Made by a program: the position numbers and the translations under genes. Shown in pieces: positions 52,511-61,768 of a DNA stretch of 64,000 nt; the first letter of the stretch is position 1; every line of letters begins with the position of its first letter. The stretch covers positions 208,805-272,804 of the forward strand of contig NZ_RCHN01000020.1 of assembly GCF_003671495.1 (NCBI RefSeq). Direction: 5' to 3'. The stretch is from Ketobacter sp. (GTDB lineage: Bacteria > Pseudomonadota > Gammaproteobacteria > Pseudomonadales > Ketobacteraceae). The notes beneath the pieces are model-generated. The model saw only the letters and a list, made by a program, of their open reading frames with translations, ran no database searches and had not been told where the DNA came from.

Positions 52511-55500
52511 CTAGGGGGTCACCACCAGCGCACTGTTGCTACGCTGGTTTTCATAGGTCAGGCGCACACGATCGGCATCCCAGCGCCGGCGGGCCACTCT
52601 GGATTCGTCCAGTGTCAGCCGGTAACGGGTGCCATGCCCTCCCATAATCAGGTCAGCAGCAGACTGCAATGTGAAGCGGCGGCTGTTGGTGGCCTTCAAG
52701 ACCCCATTGATGTAAATACTTGAGCCGAGAATGGGATCATAGGACGCCGTGACATGCTCCACGCAATCGCCCACGAACAGCCCGAACAACGCGCCCCCGG
52801 ACAAAACGCTTTCCCCACCACCCGCACCCAGGGTGAACGAGGCACGGTCCACCCGCGTACCAATGACGATAACACTGGCAAAATAGTGGGCACTGCGCAG
52901 TTCCCAAAAGCCGGTGTTGGTGTCGCCCCGGCCGAGCATGCTGAGATCAAACCGGCTCAGCAGCGTGGTGCTGCAGGTATTGCTGGAATACCAGGTTTCC
53001 ACACTGAAGGCGCCGCCGTCCGCGGCCAGGGACTCGCTGAATGGCACGCGATAGGCCGCCTCGTCGGTGAAGGTTGCTGCCAGGCCCACAAAGTCCGGCG
53101 ACCGCCCCACTCCCCCGGCGTCCACACCATGATTGGCAAAGGGTGAAGAATCACGGGCCTGCCCGGCTTCGGCGAAGTGCCAAACCCCGACATAGTCGTT
53201 CCACAATGCGGCCGGATCCTGCCCATCGGCCACACTCCCATCCACGGCATCGTCGTAGAGCAGGGTTATGAAATCCTGGTTGCTGTTGCCATCCACCTGC
53301 GGTACCAGCACCCAGACCAGCGCCTCATTGGTATTCTGGTCCCAGCGCTCTATTTCGTAGGGCAGGCGTGTGGTCCCATCGCTGTCCACAAAGCGGATAT
53401 CCGGCGCCCCTGGCTGCACCGCATCAATGATCTCCACATCGGTGATGCGCAGCAGTAGGGGAAACTGCGTGACGTTGCCCATTACATCAGCGCCAGTGGC
53501 GGTGGTATCAAAGTAAAAACGCTGACTGGACTGCAATCGTTCAACACCCGGCTGAATCACGGCAGTCTGCACCAATAGCTCCGCCTCACCGTCAGCATAA
53601 CGGGTGTAAGTCACCCCCTGGAGTTCGGTCTCCTCCACCACCGTCCAGTTGTCCCCGGCGCTGCCTTCGAAGACGTCCGAGGCACCGCCGACGATCCGCA
53701 GGCGATTGGTGTTGGGTGATAACCGCAGTACGCTGGCACGGCTCACCCGCAGGCGGTTGTTGTCATCCCCCAGGTCGATCACTTCAATGCTGTTAATCAC
53801 TTCCGGTGCCAGGGACGGCAAGTCCAGGAACAGGTTGTTGCCGGTAAGGGCCAGCGTATCTTCACCGGTCCCACCCCGTATCCGGAAAAAGGCGGTATCG
53901 GCGATTTCAATGCGGTCATTCCCGGCACCGGCGGAAAAGGCATCAGTGCCACCGTAACCGGTCAAGGTCTCGCTGGCAGCGCTGCCCACAATATTGTCAG
54001 CACCGGGCTGGCCATTGCGGAACACCACATCCCCCAACCAGTCATTTCCCCACAGCACAAACGCCTGGGGCTGAACTGGCGCTTGAGATTGCCCTGGGGC
54101 GCCCAGCATCAGGTCCTGGAAGCCATCACCATTGAGGTCTGCCGCGGACAGGCTCTGCCCCAATCCCTGCCCTGCCCGGCTCCCGCTCAACGGCATTCCG
54201 TCAGAGGCAAGAAAGTCCGCCAGGCTCCAGGAATCGATTACATCGTCATCGCTGCCCAGCACCAGCCAGGCCCGCCCAGCCTGCACGCCTCCGTATTGCC
54301 CGTTGAAGGCGCCCACAATCAGGTCATCCAGTCCGTCGGCATTGAAGTCCCCCGCGCCGGCTAAAGCCTGACCGGTAAAACTCTCCGCATCCATTCCCTG
54401 CAAAGTAAACCCCTGCTCTGGGGAGAGAGATTCCAGGTTATTCACCGCCGACCAGGCTTTGCCACCGAACAGGATACTGACTGCACCGACATTGGACAGG
54501 GGTGTTGCCCCAGAGCCGGGCTGGCCCAGAAACAGGTCCACCACGCCGTCACCATTGAACTCGCCGGCCCCTAAACCCACCCCCAACAACGAGCCCGCGA
54601 CAGTGGATTGCCAGCGGACGCCGGCACTCACCGCCATATTGTTCAGCTCCAGATCCCCGGGATTGCTGGTTGCTGGCCCGTAGACCACAAACACGGCCCC
54701 ACCCTGCTCTGCACCGGCATTGGCTATGGGCGCCGACAGGAGCAGGTCGTCGCGACCATCCCGGTTCAGATCCCCGGCAATCAGCACACTGTAGCCCAGC
54801 TGCCAGCGGGGTTGACCGGATGCATACAACGCAAAACCATCGGCCCCCAGCAAACCCAGATCCACATCCGGGCGGCTCACCCCGGCGCGCCCCAGTATCA
54901 CATAGGCGCGCCCACTATCCTCACCGGTGCCATCGCTTTGAGGGTGACCGATCAACAGATCCGCAAACCCATCGCCATTGACATCCCCATGGGCACTGAG
55001 CGACTGTCCGTTGCCGGGCAACCCCGGTTGATCAAGTGCTGCCTGACCGAGGCGTTGGCCACTCTCCCGTGCCAGGATGCGAAATCCCGCCCCGGAGTTC
55101 CAGTTATTCAGGTTTATATCGTTCAGGTCTTCGCCACCCCACAGGACATACACCGCCCCCGCGTCCCCTGCGCCCAGGTCGGAGCCAGGGGCCGCCAACA
55201 TCACGTCATCGACCCCGTCCCCATTCATGTCGCCGGCACCGGCCATCGAAGCCCCCAGCTGGTCACCGGGGGCTGCACCCTGCACCAGAATACCCTCGCT
55301 GCGGACCCATTCGGTCTGCAACACATTGGCCCGGGTCACGCCCTCTCGCCCCAGCAGCAGATAGACGGCGCCACGGGCCTCATCGTACGCTGGGTCGCCC
55401 ACGGCAAAATCTTCAAACCCGTCACCGTTGACATCACCCACTCCCGCTACCGCGCTGGCCAGTGAGGATGCCATTCCGCTGAAGACAAACCCCTGCTCCG

Positions 55501-56737
55501 GCGACAGCGCTCCCACATCGATGGGCGGGAACAATGCCGGCTCCACATTGAAGGCCCAGGCATCCGGCCCCTGTAGTGCAGCAGATGGATTCCCCGCCAC
55601 ATCCACAAAGGCACCAGTGGGTAGGTCAACATGGTAGCCGGTGGCGAACTCCAGCAAGGTGGCCAGGGGAATCCGGACGCGCTGTACCGGAGTGTCCGCA
55701 GCCACCAGCGCCGCCACATCCACTGCAAGCACCGCGATACCGTCCAGGGTGCGGCGCAGGACCAATTGCCCCGCCCCCGCCAGCACCGGTTCGTTGAACT
55801 CGATCTCCAGCACCAAACCCCGGGGAACACCCAGGCTGTTGGGGCTGGGCTGCAGGGATAATGGCCCTGGCGCGGTGCTGTCCAAGGTAAGATTGAAGGG
55901 GTCGGAGACTGGACTCTGCAGACCGAAATCCTCACTCACCGCCGTGAAGCGATACACACCGTCCGCTTGCAACAGATCGAGGGCGCCGATATCGGCCTGC
56001 CAGGCGCCGAACTCATCGGCGATGGTTTCACCCCACTGCACGTTATCGAGGTAAAGCTTGATGCGATGCCCGGCCTGCGCAGTACCGGACAGGATCTGAT
56101 CCGGGCTTGCGGTAATACGGTCACCACGGATACCGGTGTCGTTGCTGATGCCTGAAATCTGGGGTACGGGAGGCAAGGTGGGATCAAAGTAGAACTCGAA
56201 AGGTTGGCGGGATTCCAGTGTTGCGCCGCCAGTGGTCACGGCCTTCAGATCAATTCGATAGGCCCCGGGCAACAGTTCCACCCGGGTAAAATCCAGGTCC
56301 CACTCACCCTTGGCATTGGCCAGCACCGAGCCGGACGGGGTGCCATTGATGATCAGGAGGATGGAATCGTTGGGATTGGCGGTTCCGCTGAAACGCACCG
56401 TGCCGTCCACAATCCGGCCGGGCCCCATGGGACCGGAATCGGTGTGGACAAACTCCATCTTGGGATGGAGCCGGGGTTCCGGATCATCGGGCGTGGCCGG
56501 GTCGCCTTGATCCGGGTCGTCTTGATCGTTGTCTTGACCATCGACGGGGTCAGAGGGCTCCGGCTGGGTTTGGGTGGAGCGGTCCTGGTCGTCGGAGCCC
56601 GATGAGCGGGAGCCACCGCAGGCCACCAAGGTCGCCGACAGCAGCAGCATTATCACCAACGCCCAAACATTCCTGGCGGTTCCCCTTGCGATTCCTGGCT
56701 TGTACATTCCTGATATGTGCATTCCTGGCTTGTGCAT
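52511..56737 (-). CDS. Very large FG-GAP beta-propeller lipoprotein with DUF2341/LamG-like domains
   Basis: The 1408-residue protein has a lipobox (SATLVACGGS, Cys40) and a Ser/Asp/Pro-rich linker. Two or three Ig/BIg-like modules follow (100-390, SGTANPNDSILLIINGTPSG, LEIEFNEPVLAGAGQLVL). Seven FG-GAP repeats form an integrin-alpha-like propeller (VGDVNGDGFEDFAVG, AGDMNGDGVDDVMLA, AGDFNADGLDDLIVG and similar). Then come an RTX-like segment (SETLTGYGGTDAFSAGAGND), a DUF2341 domain (FPLLLRITDVEIIDA) and a concanavalin/LamG-like C-terminus (YVGVWHFAEAGQARDSSPFA). DNGDGxxD loops should bind Ca2+. It is likely surface-exposed, with a role in adhesion or glycan binding. The gene is monocistronic. 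Confidence 0.9.
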   Translation of the reverse strand: MHKPGMHISGMYKPGIARGTARNVWALVIMLLLSATLVACGGSRSSGSDDQDRSTQTQPEPSDPVDGQDNDQDDPDQGDPATPDDPEPRLHPKMEFVHTDSGPMGPGRIVDGTVRFSGTANPNDSILLIINGTPSGSVLANAKGEWDLDFTRVELLPGAYRIDLKAVTTGGATLESRQPFEFYFDPTLPPVPQISGISNDTGIRGDRITASPDQILSGTAQAGHRIKLYLDNVQWGETIADEFGAWQADIGALDLLQADGVYRFTAVSEDFGLQSPVSDPFNLTLDSTAPGPLSLQPSPNSLGVPRGLVLEIEFNEPVLAGAGQLVLRRTLDGIAVLAVDVAALVAADTPVQRVRIPLATLLEFATGYHVDLPTGAFVDVAGNPSAALQGPDAWAFNVEPALFPPIDVGALSPEQGFVFSGMASSLASAVAGVGDVNGDGFEDFAVGDPAYDEARGAVYLLLGREGVTRANVLQTEWVRSEGILVQGAAPGDQLGASMAGAGDMNGDGVDDVMLAAPGSDLGAGDAGAVYVLWGGEDLNDINLNNWNSGAGFRILARESGQRLGQAALDQPGLPGNGQSLSAHGDVNGDGFADLLIGHPQSDGTGEDSGRAYVILGRAGVSRPDVDLGLLGADGFALYASGQPRWQLGYSVLIAGDLNRDGRDDLLLSAPIANAGAEQGGAVFVVYGPATSNPGDLELNNMAVSAGVRWQSTVAGSLLGVGLGAGEFNGDGVVDLFLGQPGSGATPLSNVGAVSILFGGKAWSAVNNLESLSPEQGFTLQGMDAESFTGQALAGAGDFNADGLDDLIVGAFNGQYGGVQAGRAWLVLGSDDDVIDSWSLADFLASDGMPLSGSRAGQGLGQSLSAADLNGDGFQDLMLGAPGQSQAPVQPQAFVLWGNDWLGDVVFRNGQPGADNIVGSAASETLTGYGGTDAFSAGAGNDRIEIADTAFFRIRGGTGEDTLALTGNNLFLDLPSLAPEVINSIEVIDLGDDNNRLRVSRASVLRLSPNTNRLRIVGGASDVFEGSAGDNWTVVEETELQGVTYTRYADGEAELLVQTAVIQPGVERLQSSQRFYFDTTATGADVMGNVTQFPLLLRITDVEIIDAVQPGAPDIRFVDSDGTTRLPYEIERWDQNTNEALVWVLVPQVDGNSNQDFITLLYDDAVDGSVADGQDPAALWNDYVGVWHFAEAGQARDSSPFANHGVDAGGVGRSPDFVGLAATFTDEAAYRVPFSESLAADGGAFSVETWYSSNTCSTTLLSRFDLSMLGRGDTNTGFWELRSAHYFASVIVIGTRVDRASFTLGAGGGESVLSGGALFGLFVGDCVEHVTASYDPILGSSIYINGVLKATNSRRFTLQSAADLIMGGHGTRYRLTLDESRVARRRWDADRVRLTYENQRSNSALVVTP

Positions 56738-56745
56738 AAGAAAGG
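56690..56745 (-). repeat. Short tandem repeats at the start of the FG-GAP lipoprotein gene
   Basis: Three imperfect 15-base units (ATGCACAAGCCAGGA, ATGCACATATCAGGA, ATGTACAAGCCAGGA) encode MHKPG, MHISG and MYKPG at the N-terminus. Each unit supplies an in-frame ATG preceded by CAGGA in the unit before, so the true start may be any of them. Confidence 0.8.
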
Positions 56746-56876
56746 CTTCCCGCCTTTTTAATCCCGTTTTATCCAGAGTGGTTCAACGTTATCCAAATTT
56801 TCTAGAATTCGAATTATTCTTGTGCTGCAAAGGGCCAGCTTATCAAAAATTGGTTTAATACATTTATCAAATTGAA
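56746..56876. other. Intergenic region between tusA and the FG-GAP gene
   Basis: This AT-rich gap lies downstream of tusA and upstream of the FG-GAP gene, both read leftward. Several AATTCGAATT-like palindromic patches are visible near 56805. No hairpin with a T-run and no gene is supported. Confidence 0.4.
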
Positions 56877-57116
56877 TCAGTCCGGTTTTTTCCGAATCCG
56901 AAAAACATACTTGCCATCCCGTTCTTCTGACAGGATCAACTCATGACCAAGAAACTGGCAGAACTTGGGAATATCACGCTGGGTTGAGGGGTCTGTGGCC
57001 ACCACTTCCAAGGTCTCGCCCCCTGCCATCTCGCGCACTTTCCCGTGCAACATCATCACCGGCTCGGGGCACATTAAGCCGGTGGCATCGAAGTGATGGT
57101 CTGCTGTTTCCGTCAT
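56877..57116 (-). CDS. tusA: TusA/SirA-family sulfurtransferase
   Basis: The 79-residue protein has [20 protein letters not shown] with the catalytic Cys in the CPEP motif. The rest folds as the two-layer alpha/beta TusA sandwich ([20 protein letters not shown]). TusA passes sulfur from IscS to TusBCD for 2-thiouridine in tRNA and to other acceptors. The longer open frame upstream (to 57356) is not family-like; the ATG at 57116 has AGGA seven bases upstream. It lies about 100 bases after the MFS gene. Confidence 0.93.
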   Translation of the reverse strand: MTETADHHFDATGLMCPEPVMMLHGKVREMAGGETLEVVATDPSTQRDIPKFCQFLGHELILSEERDGKYVFRIRKKPD

Positions 57117-57216
57117 TGTGGTTCCTGTCGTAGTGTCTATAACGTCGTGTCTGGGTCGCCGTAGTGCCCGGGTTACGCTGCCTTGTTTTGCGAGCCATTG
57201 ACCTGAGGCCTTGATC

Positions 57217-58503
57217 TCAGTGCCATGAATCCCGCTGCACCTGGGGGGCTTTGGGCCACCACAGCAGTATCGGGAGTAACGCCACCAAACCCAGCAGAAA
57301 CGAAGCCACAAAGTGTACCTCATATCCCAGGGCCGATGCACTGAAGCCGCTGGCACTGTGCATCACCCCGGCCACCACCACCTGCAGGCTGGCCTGCAAG
57401 GTGTAATCTGTACCCGCCAGGGGTCGACGGCAGGCATCCATCATCAGTGTGAACAATGCAGCGGTCGCCAGCCCACCGCTAAAATGCTCCAGCGCCGTCA
57501 CCATCACCACTTTTTGCAGCGCTGCATCCCCTGTCACCGATCCTGCCCCCAGTGCAGACGCCAGGCCAGTCATCAACCCAGTGGCCAGCCAATAAAAGCC
57601 CAACAAGGAGAACGCCTGCAGCACGCCAAACCCCACCAATGCCCGAACCCGGCCCAACCTGGGGATCAGCCAGCCACCCAGCAAAGCGCCTGCAATGCCG
57701 GCGCCCATCCCCACGCCACCACTGATCCAGCCCACCTGCTCCAGGCTGTACCCCAGGTCGATCAGCAACGGCTTGGTCATCGCAGAGCCAAAGGCGTCGC
57801 CCGCCTTGTACACCACGATCACCAGAACCCAGCGCCACATTCCGGGCTGGAGCAGGAATTGGCGGGCCAGGATAAAGACGTTACGCGGCCGCTCATGCTG
57901 CAACACCGGCCCGGACGCCGGCTCCCGAAACCACCACAGGGGCACGCTCACCAGCACAATCATCAGCGCCAACGTCATGAAAGTGCTGAACCAGCCCAGC
58001 CATTCCAGCAGCAGCAGAATGACCGCCCCACCGAACAACATCCCCACGCGATAGCCTGCCACCTGCACCCCATTGGCCAGACCACGTTCCTGCGGGCTGA
58101 GGCTGGACACCGCCAGTCCATCGGTGGCGATATCCTGGGTGGCCGCAATCAGGTTGGACACAAAAAGAATGGCCAGCAGACCATAGAACCCAGACCCGCT
58201 GAAACTGGCCGGGTCCAGCGCACCCAACGCCAGCAGGCACAGCATAAAGCCCCCCTGCATCGGCAGAATCCAGCTTTTGCGCTGCCCCAATCGTTGCCAG
58301 TGGTAATGGTCCACATAGGGTGCCCACAGAAATTTGAATGCCCAGGGCAACGCCACCAGGGACACCAGGCCGATCTTCTCCAGACTGACGTCGTAACTGC
58401 GCAACAGCGCCGGCAGCGCCTGGCTCAGAAAACCAAACGGCAATCCCTGGGAAAAGTACAGGCACCCCAGCAATCCCAGGCGGTACGAAAGCGAGGCACT
58501 CAT
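57217..58503 (-). CDS. MFS transporter of the AmpG/RhtX-FptX type
   Basis: The 428-residue protein has 12 helices and starts with [20 protein letters not shown], which is typical of the AmpG and RhtX/FptX permeases that import muropeptides or siderophores across the inner membrane. [20 protein letters not shown] is the conserved loop of that group. No siderophore receptor or beta-lactamase regulator is adjacent, so I leave the substrate open. Confidence 0.87.
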   Translation of the reverse strand: MSASLSYRLGLLGCLYFSQGLPFGFLSQALPALLRSYDVSLEKIGLVSLVALPWAFKFLWAPYVDHYHWQRLGQRKSWILPMQGGFMLCLLALGALDPASFSGSGFYGLLAILFVSNLIAATQDIATDGLAVSSLSPQERGLANGVQVAGYRVGMLFGGAVILLLLEWLGWFSTFMTLALMIVLVSVPLWWFREPASGPVLQHERPRNVFILARQFLLQPGMWRWVLVIVVYKAGDAFGSAMTKPLLIDLGYSLEQVGWISGGVGMGAGIAGALLGGWLIPRLGRVRALVGFGVLQAFSLLGFYWLATGLMTGLASALGAGSVTGDAALQKVVMVTALEHFSGGLATAALFTLMMDACRRPLAGTDYTLQASLQVVVAGVMHSASGFSASALGYEVHFVASFLLGLVALLPILLWWPKAPQVQRDSWH

Positions 58504-58645
58504 CCCCCTACCCCCATTATCTTCATGTTGATCTCTACCCTCTGTCGGGAGCCCATCATACCGATTCCGGCTTCTTATTCATTGAAAAATCAAAGGAAGG
58601 GATTACCATTAGGGCCTGATTGCAGTGGTCTCACCGAGGAAAGAA

Positions 58646-58966
58646 ATGATTAAGGTATTGATTGAACGGACAGTGGCCGAGGGCCTGGAAGGAAACTACG
58701 AGCATACCATCGTGGAATTACTGACCCATGCCGAAAACTCCCCCGGCTACCTGGGCGGAGAATCCTATCGCGACGCCAAACGCCCCAATCATTATGTGGT
58801 CATTTCCTTATGGGAAAGCGTCAACGCCTGGCAACTCTGGTTCCGCTCCTCCGCCCGCATGGACATGCTGAAAAAAATCGGCATGTTTTTGCAGGAGCCG
58901 GAGCGCTTCACCATTCTGGAACCCTGTGTGTACCAATCCGCCCGCGGACTGCAACAGGTCGGTTAA
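58646..58966 (+). CDS. Antibiotic biosynthesis monooxygenase (ABM)-domain protein
   Basis: The 106-residue protein is a single ferredoxin-like ABM domain: MIKVLIERTVAEGLEGNYEH, ENSPGYLGGESYRDAKRP and HYVVISLWESVNAWQLWFRS. Such domains act as heme-degrading or quinone monooxygenases or as ligand sensors. Aromatic residues at WESVNAWQLWF fit the binding pocket. The ATG at 58646 has GAGGA six bases upstream. It is monocistronic. Confidence 0.85.
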   Translation: MIKVLIERTVAEGLEGNYEHTIVELLTHAENSPGYLGGESYRDAKRPNHYVVISLWESVNAWQLWFRSSARMDMLKKIGMFLQEPERFTILEPCVYQSARGLQQVG

Positions 58967-59004
58967 CCGCACCGGCTGCAGCGAGGCTACTCATGCAGAA
59001 AGGC

Positions 59005-59047
59005 TGTTAATAGAGCCTGGGTTAATAGAGCTTAGGTTAATAGTGCC
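59005..59047. repeat. Three short direct repeats before the rlmM stop
   Basis: GTTAATAGAGCCT, GTTAATAGAGCTT and GTTAATAGTGCCT occur in tandem, 14-16 bases apart. The last one contains the rlmM stop codon on the opposite strand. They may result from local slippage. Confidence 0.7.
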
Positions 59048-60086
59048 TTGGTGCAGCAAACACCGTGATCTCTTCCCGGTCATGATAGAGCTGTTTCGCC
59101 CGTAGCTGGTACACACAACCTGCGCTTTCCAGCTCCGTTTCCATACGCGCCAGAATCCGGCTCACTTCCAGCCAGCGGCGCTTCATGGGCAGCTTCAGGT
59201 TGAAGATCGCAAAGCGGGTCCAGCCCTGCACCAGCCAGCGTTCCATCAACTCCGCCACCCGTGCCGGTTTCTCCACCATGTCGCACACCAGCCAGTCCAC
59301 CGGTCGTGGCGGCTTGTACGAGAACGCATCCTCCCGCAGGTGTTTCACCTGACCACTGTCCAGCAGGGCTTTGTCCATGGGCCCGTTATCGATCGCGGTG
59401 ACCTGCATACCCCGCTGCACCAGCTGCCAGGTCCAGCCACCGGGGGCTGCCCCCAGGTCCACCGCTTTTTGAAACGGTTTTAGCAGCGAGGCCCGTTGCG
59501 CCTCCGGGATCAGCTGCAGCCAGGCTTCCTCCAGTTTCAGGGTGGAACGACTGGGGGCGGACGGGGGCTGTCGCAAACGGGGAAACCCAAGCGGCCAGGG
59601 GGCAGCGTTCTTGACCGGGGTCAGGCCCACCCAGATGTCCGTGCCGCTTTCAAAAAACAGATGGAGATGGAAACCCGCCTTGCTGTTGAGCTGTTTCGCC
59701 AGGGCCTTTTCCAGGGGACGCTCCAGTTTGCGTACCAGCTTGGACAAGCCTTTGCCGTCGTTGGTATCCGGATAGGACATCCAGGCACTGTGACAGGCTT
59801 GACCCGACAGGGCTTCCAGTATGGGATTGATCCGGTCCTGGGGGTCCACCTGGGGCAGATGGGCCACAACCGCCAGCCATTGGCGGGCAAACACCAAATC
59901 CTGAAACGGAAGGCCTTTTAACAAGCGTTCAGCCGCATCTGGCTCCTGCCCTTCGAACACCACGAAGCCTTCATTTGGCTTGGCCCGGACAAAACCAAAC
60001 ACAGCCCGTGCGGCAGCCTTTTCCTGGATTTCTGCCGCCAGATCCGACTCAAAACCAGGACGACAAATCAGCAACATCTGCTGCAT
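59037..60086 (-). CDS. rlmM: 23S rRNA 2'-O-ribose C2498 methyltransferase RlmM
   Basis: The protein of about 349 residues has the N-terminal THUMP-like part (LLICRPGFESDLAAEIQEKA) and a Rossmann methyltransferase domain with AVDLGAAPGGWTWQLVQRGM, DNGPMDKALLDSGQVKHLRE and WLVCDMVEKPARVAELMERW. The K-D-K-E set for 2'-O methylation is present, with the last lysine in FAIFNLKLPMKRRW. It modifies C2498 of 23S rRNA. I place the start at the ATG at 60086; GGAGG lies 12 bases upstream, so a TTG at 60089 is also possible. Confidence 0.94.
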   Translation of the reverse strand: MQQMLLICRPGFESDLAAEIQEKAAARAVFGFVRAKPNEGFVVFEGQEPDAAERLLKGLPFQDLVFARQWLAVVAHLPQVDPQDRINPILEALSGQACHSAWMSYPDTNDGKGLSKLVRKLERPLEKALAKQLNSKAGFHLHLFFESGTDIWVGLTPVKNAAPWPLGFPRLRQPPSAPSRSTLKLEEAWLQLIPEAQRASLLKPFQKAVDLGAAPGGWTWQLVQRGMQVTAIDNGPMDKALLDSGQVKHLREDAFSYKPPRPVDWLVCDMVEKPARVAELMERWLVQGWTRFAIFNLKLPMKRRWLEVSRILARMETELESAGCVYQLRAKQLYHDREEITVFAAPRHY

Positions 60087-60172
60087 CAATTCAAAACACC
60101 TCCAAGCAACCCCCACGGCGAAGGCGCATTCTATCGAAAGCGATCGCAGGTGCCCAGCTGAGATACCCGCCC

Positions 60173-61018
60173 TTATTGTGGTTGGTAGGTCACCTCACAC
60201 TGATTCAACACCACATTCCCGCGCTGGGTTTCCACCTGCATCAAGGCAGTCCCCGCTCCCGTTTGCCAGATTTTGGAGAGGATGCGATCCCCCATATATA
60301 CCTGGTCGGAGAAGCGCGCGCTCATGGAGTGGAAACGGGCCGGATCACCACCACACAACGCTGATAAGGCGGCACGCCCGGCAAAGCCAAACGTGCACAG
60401 GCCGTGTAGAAACGGGCGGTCAAAGCCACCGAACTTGGCAAAGTTGGGATCAATGTGTATGGGGTTGCGGTCTCCAGTAAGGCGGTAGAGTGCAGCTTGT
60501 TCCTCCCGGGTGATGTCTTCCACGACCCAGTCCGGTTCGCGCTCCGGCAATACAAAATTCACTCGACTGGGCCCTCTCTCACCGCCAAAGCCACCGGCAC
60601 CACGGATAAACAGAGTGGCTTGCGTGGTAAACAGCAGCCCGTCATCATCGGACACTTCGCACTCCACACCCATTACTGCCGCCTTACCCTTATCCCACAC
60701 CTCCACAATTCGACCGACCCCGGTGCCAATACCGGCGGCAGGAATGGCTCGGTGCAGCGTAATTTTCTGCTCACCGTGCAACAGCATGGCCAGATTGAAC
60801 TGCACCTGTGACATCACAGACCCCATGATATTCAGGCCGGGAATTACGGAGAAGGTGGGCAGTACTTTGGGGCCGCGGGCTTCGTAAACAAAGTCCAGTT
60901 CCTGCTCCGGCTTGCAGCCCACCGCCAGGGCATACAACAGAACGTCTTTTTCGGACCAACGAACGGTGACCGGTTCGGTGGTCAATCCCACCAGGTCGGC
61001 AGCAATGGGTTTTGACAT
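60173..61018 (-). CDS. MaoC-type (R)-enoyl-CoA hydratase 2, double hot-dog
   Basis: The 281-residue protein has a FAS1-type N-terminal hot dog (EKDVLLYALAVGCKPEQELD) and a C-terminal hot dog with hydratase-2 motif YRLTGDRNPIHIDPNFAKFG, holding the catalytic Asp and His. The fold matches the MaoC/HTD2 group that hydrates trans-2-enoyl-CoA to (R)-3-hydroxyacyl-CoA. Next to it on the same strand is an SCP2 gene, and the two often occur together in acyl-CoA or sterol-lipid metabolism. A terminator lies between them, so they are probably separate transcripts. Confidence 0.92.
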   Translation of the reverse strand: MSKPIAADLVGLTTEPVTVRWSEKDVLLYALAVGCKPEQELDFVYEARGPKVLPTFSVIPGLNIMGSVMSQVQFNLAMLLHGEQKITLHRAIPAAGIGTGVGRIVEVWDKGKAAVMGVECEVSDDDGLLFTTQATLFIRGAGGFGGERGPSRVNFVLPEREPDWVVEDITREEQAALYRLTGDRNPIHIDPNFAKFGGFDRPFLHGLCTFGFAGRAALSALCGGDPARFHSMSARFSDQVYMGDRILSKIWQTGAGTALMQVETQRGNVVLNQCEVTYQPQ

Positions 61019-61050
61019 ATCCTGACCTCTTTGATTTTTATTTTTGGCAT

Positions 61051-61085
61051 AAAAAAACCCGCCCTGGTCTCAAGGCGGGTTTTTC
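61051..61085 (-). terminator. Intrinsic terminator between the SCP2 and MaoC genes
   Basis: AACCCGCC and GGCGGGTT form an 8-bp stem with a 10-base loop, followed on the minus strand by a run of seven T. It terminates the SCP2 transcript. Confidence 0.88.
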
Positions 61086-61105
61086 AGAGCTGGTTGGTGC
61101 CTGCC

Positions 61106-61498
61106 TTAAGGTGCAGTCACTTCCAGAATTTGCTTTTGCAGGCTTTTCTGAGCGGCAGAAGGCTGCACAGTCTGCATAGCCATCAGCTTGCTCATATCAC
61201 CTTCGATCTTGATCTGGCCTGACATGAAGCCCTGCATACCAGCGGACTGGTCGTTGTCGATGAACAGGCGATGGGCCAGGTCAACGGGCAGAGTCATCTT
61301 GGTGGGGGCATTGGCATGATGACCTTTCTCGATCATGCCGGCATTCAAACTGATATCCACATCGCCAAAGTCGGTACCGGAAACAGTAATGTTGATCACC
61401 AAATCGTGCATGGCGGCGGGAACGTCCAGATCACCGGCAGCCTCTTTCAATTCAGCCACCTTTGCAAACCAATCTTCAGACAGGAACTTGAGACTCAT
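61106..61498 (-). CDS. SCP2 sterol/lipid-binding domain protein
   Basis: The 130-residue protein is a single SCP2 domain (VINITVSGTDFGDVDISLNA, KMTLPVDLAHRLFIDNDQSA, FMSGQIKIEGDMSKLMAMQT). Such domains carry fatty acyl-CoA or sterols in a hydrophobic tunnel. It has its own TTGATT-N17-TATAAC promoter and terminator. AGGAG lies 8 bases upstream of the ATG. Short stand-alone SCP2 proteins are common in hydrocarbon- and lipid-degrading gammaproteobacteria. Confidence 0.92.
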   Translation of the reverse strand: MSLKFLSEDWFAKVAELKEAAGDLDVPAAMHDLVINITVSGTDFGDVDISLNAGMIEKGHHANAPTKMTLPVDLAHRLFIDNDQSAGMQGFMSGQIKIEGDMSKLMAMQTVQPSAAQKSLQKQILEVTAP

Positions 61499-61586
61499 TA
61501 CACCTTCTCCTATAAATTTTTATTCTTGCTCTCAGGACGACCCTGAAGCCTTTTTTAACATTAATTTACACGTTTTAGTTTTCTAC

Positions 61587-61615
61587 GTTATACGCTTTAT
61601 ACGCTGATCAATCAA
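61587..61615 (-). promoter_or_regulatory. Sigma-70 promoter of the SCP2 gene
   Basis: Reading leftward: TTGATT (61615-61610), 17 bases, TATAAC (61592-61587). Both hexamers are close to consensus with ideal spacing; the leader is about 80 bases. Confidence 0.72.
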
Positions 61616-61703
61616 ACGACTGTTCGAGACGCTGACCGCTAACTTATAAAATCCCCACCGCAAAGACAATAGCCATTTTCACCATGGACCGGTCTTTTTT
61701 GGT

Positions 61704-61736
61704 CAAGACAAAACGGGCACCCGTATTAGGGCGCCC
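61704..61736 (-). terminator. Probable terminator downstream of amtB
   Basis: On the minus strand GGGCGCCC-TAATAC-GGGTGCCC forms an 8-bp stem with one G-T pair, followed by GTTTTGTCTTG. It lies about 35 bases past the amtB stop. Confidence 0.7.
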
Positions 61737-61768
61737 ACGGCAACGGCCGGCTTCATCTTATAAATCAA

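Larger units (their letters stand above)
61499..61768. other. Intergenic region with amtB terminator and SCP2 promoter
   Basis: This 270-bp gap holds the terminator of amtB at 61704-61736 and the SCP2 promoter at 61587-61615. Between them an inverted pair GACC...GGTC around a T-run (61686-61703) may add to termination. No gene is supported. Confidence 0.6.
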
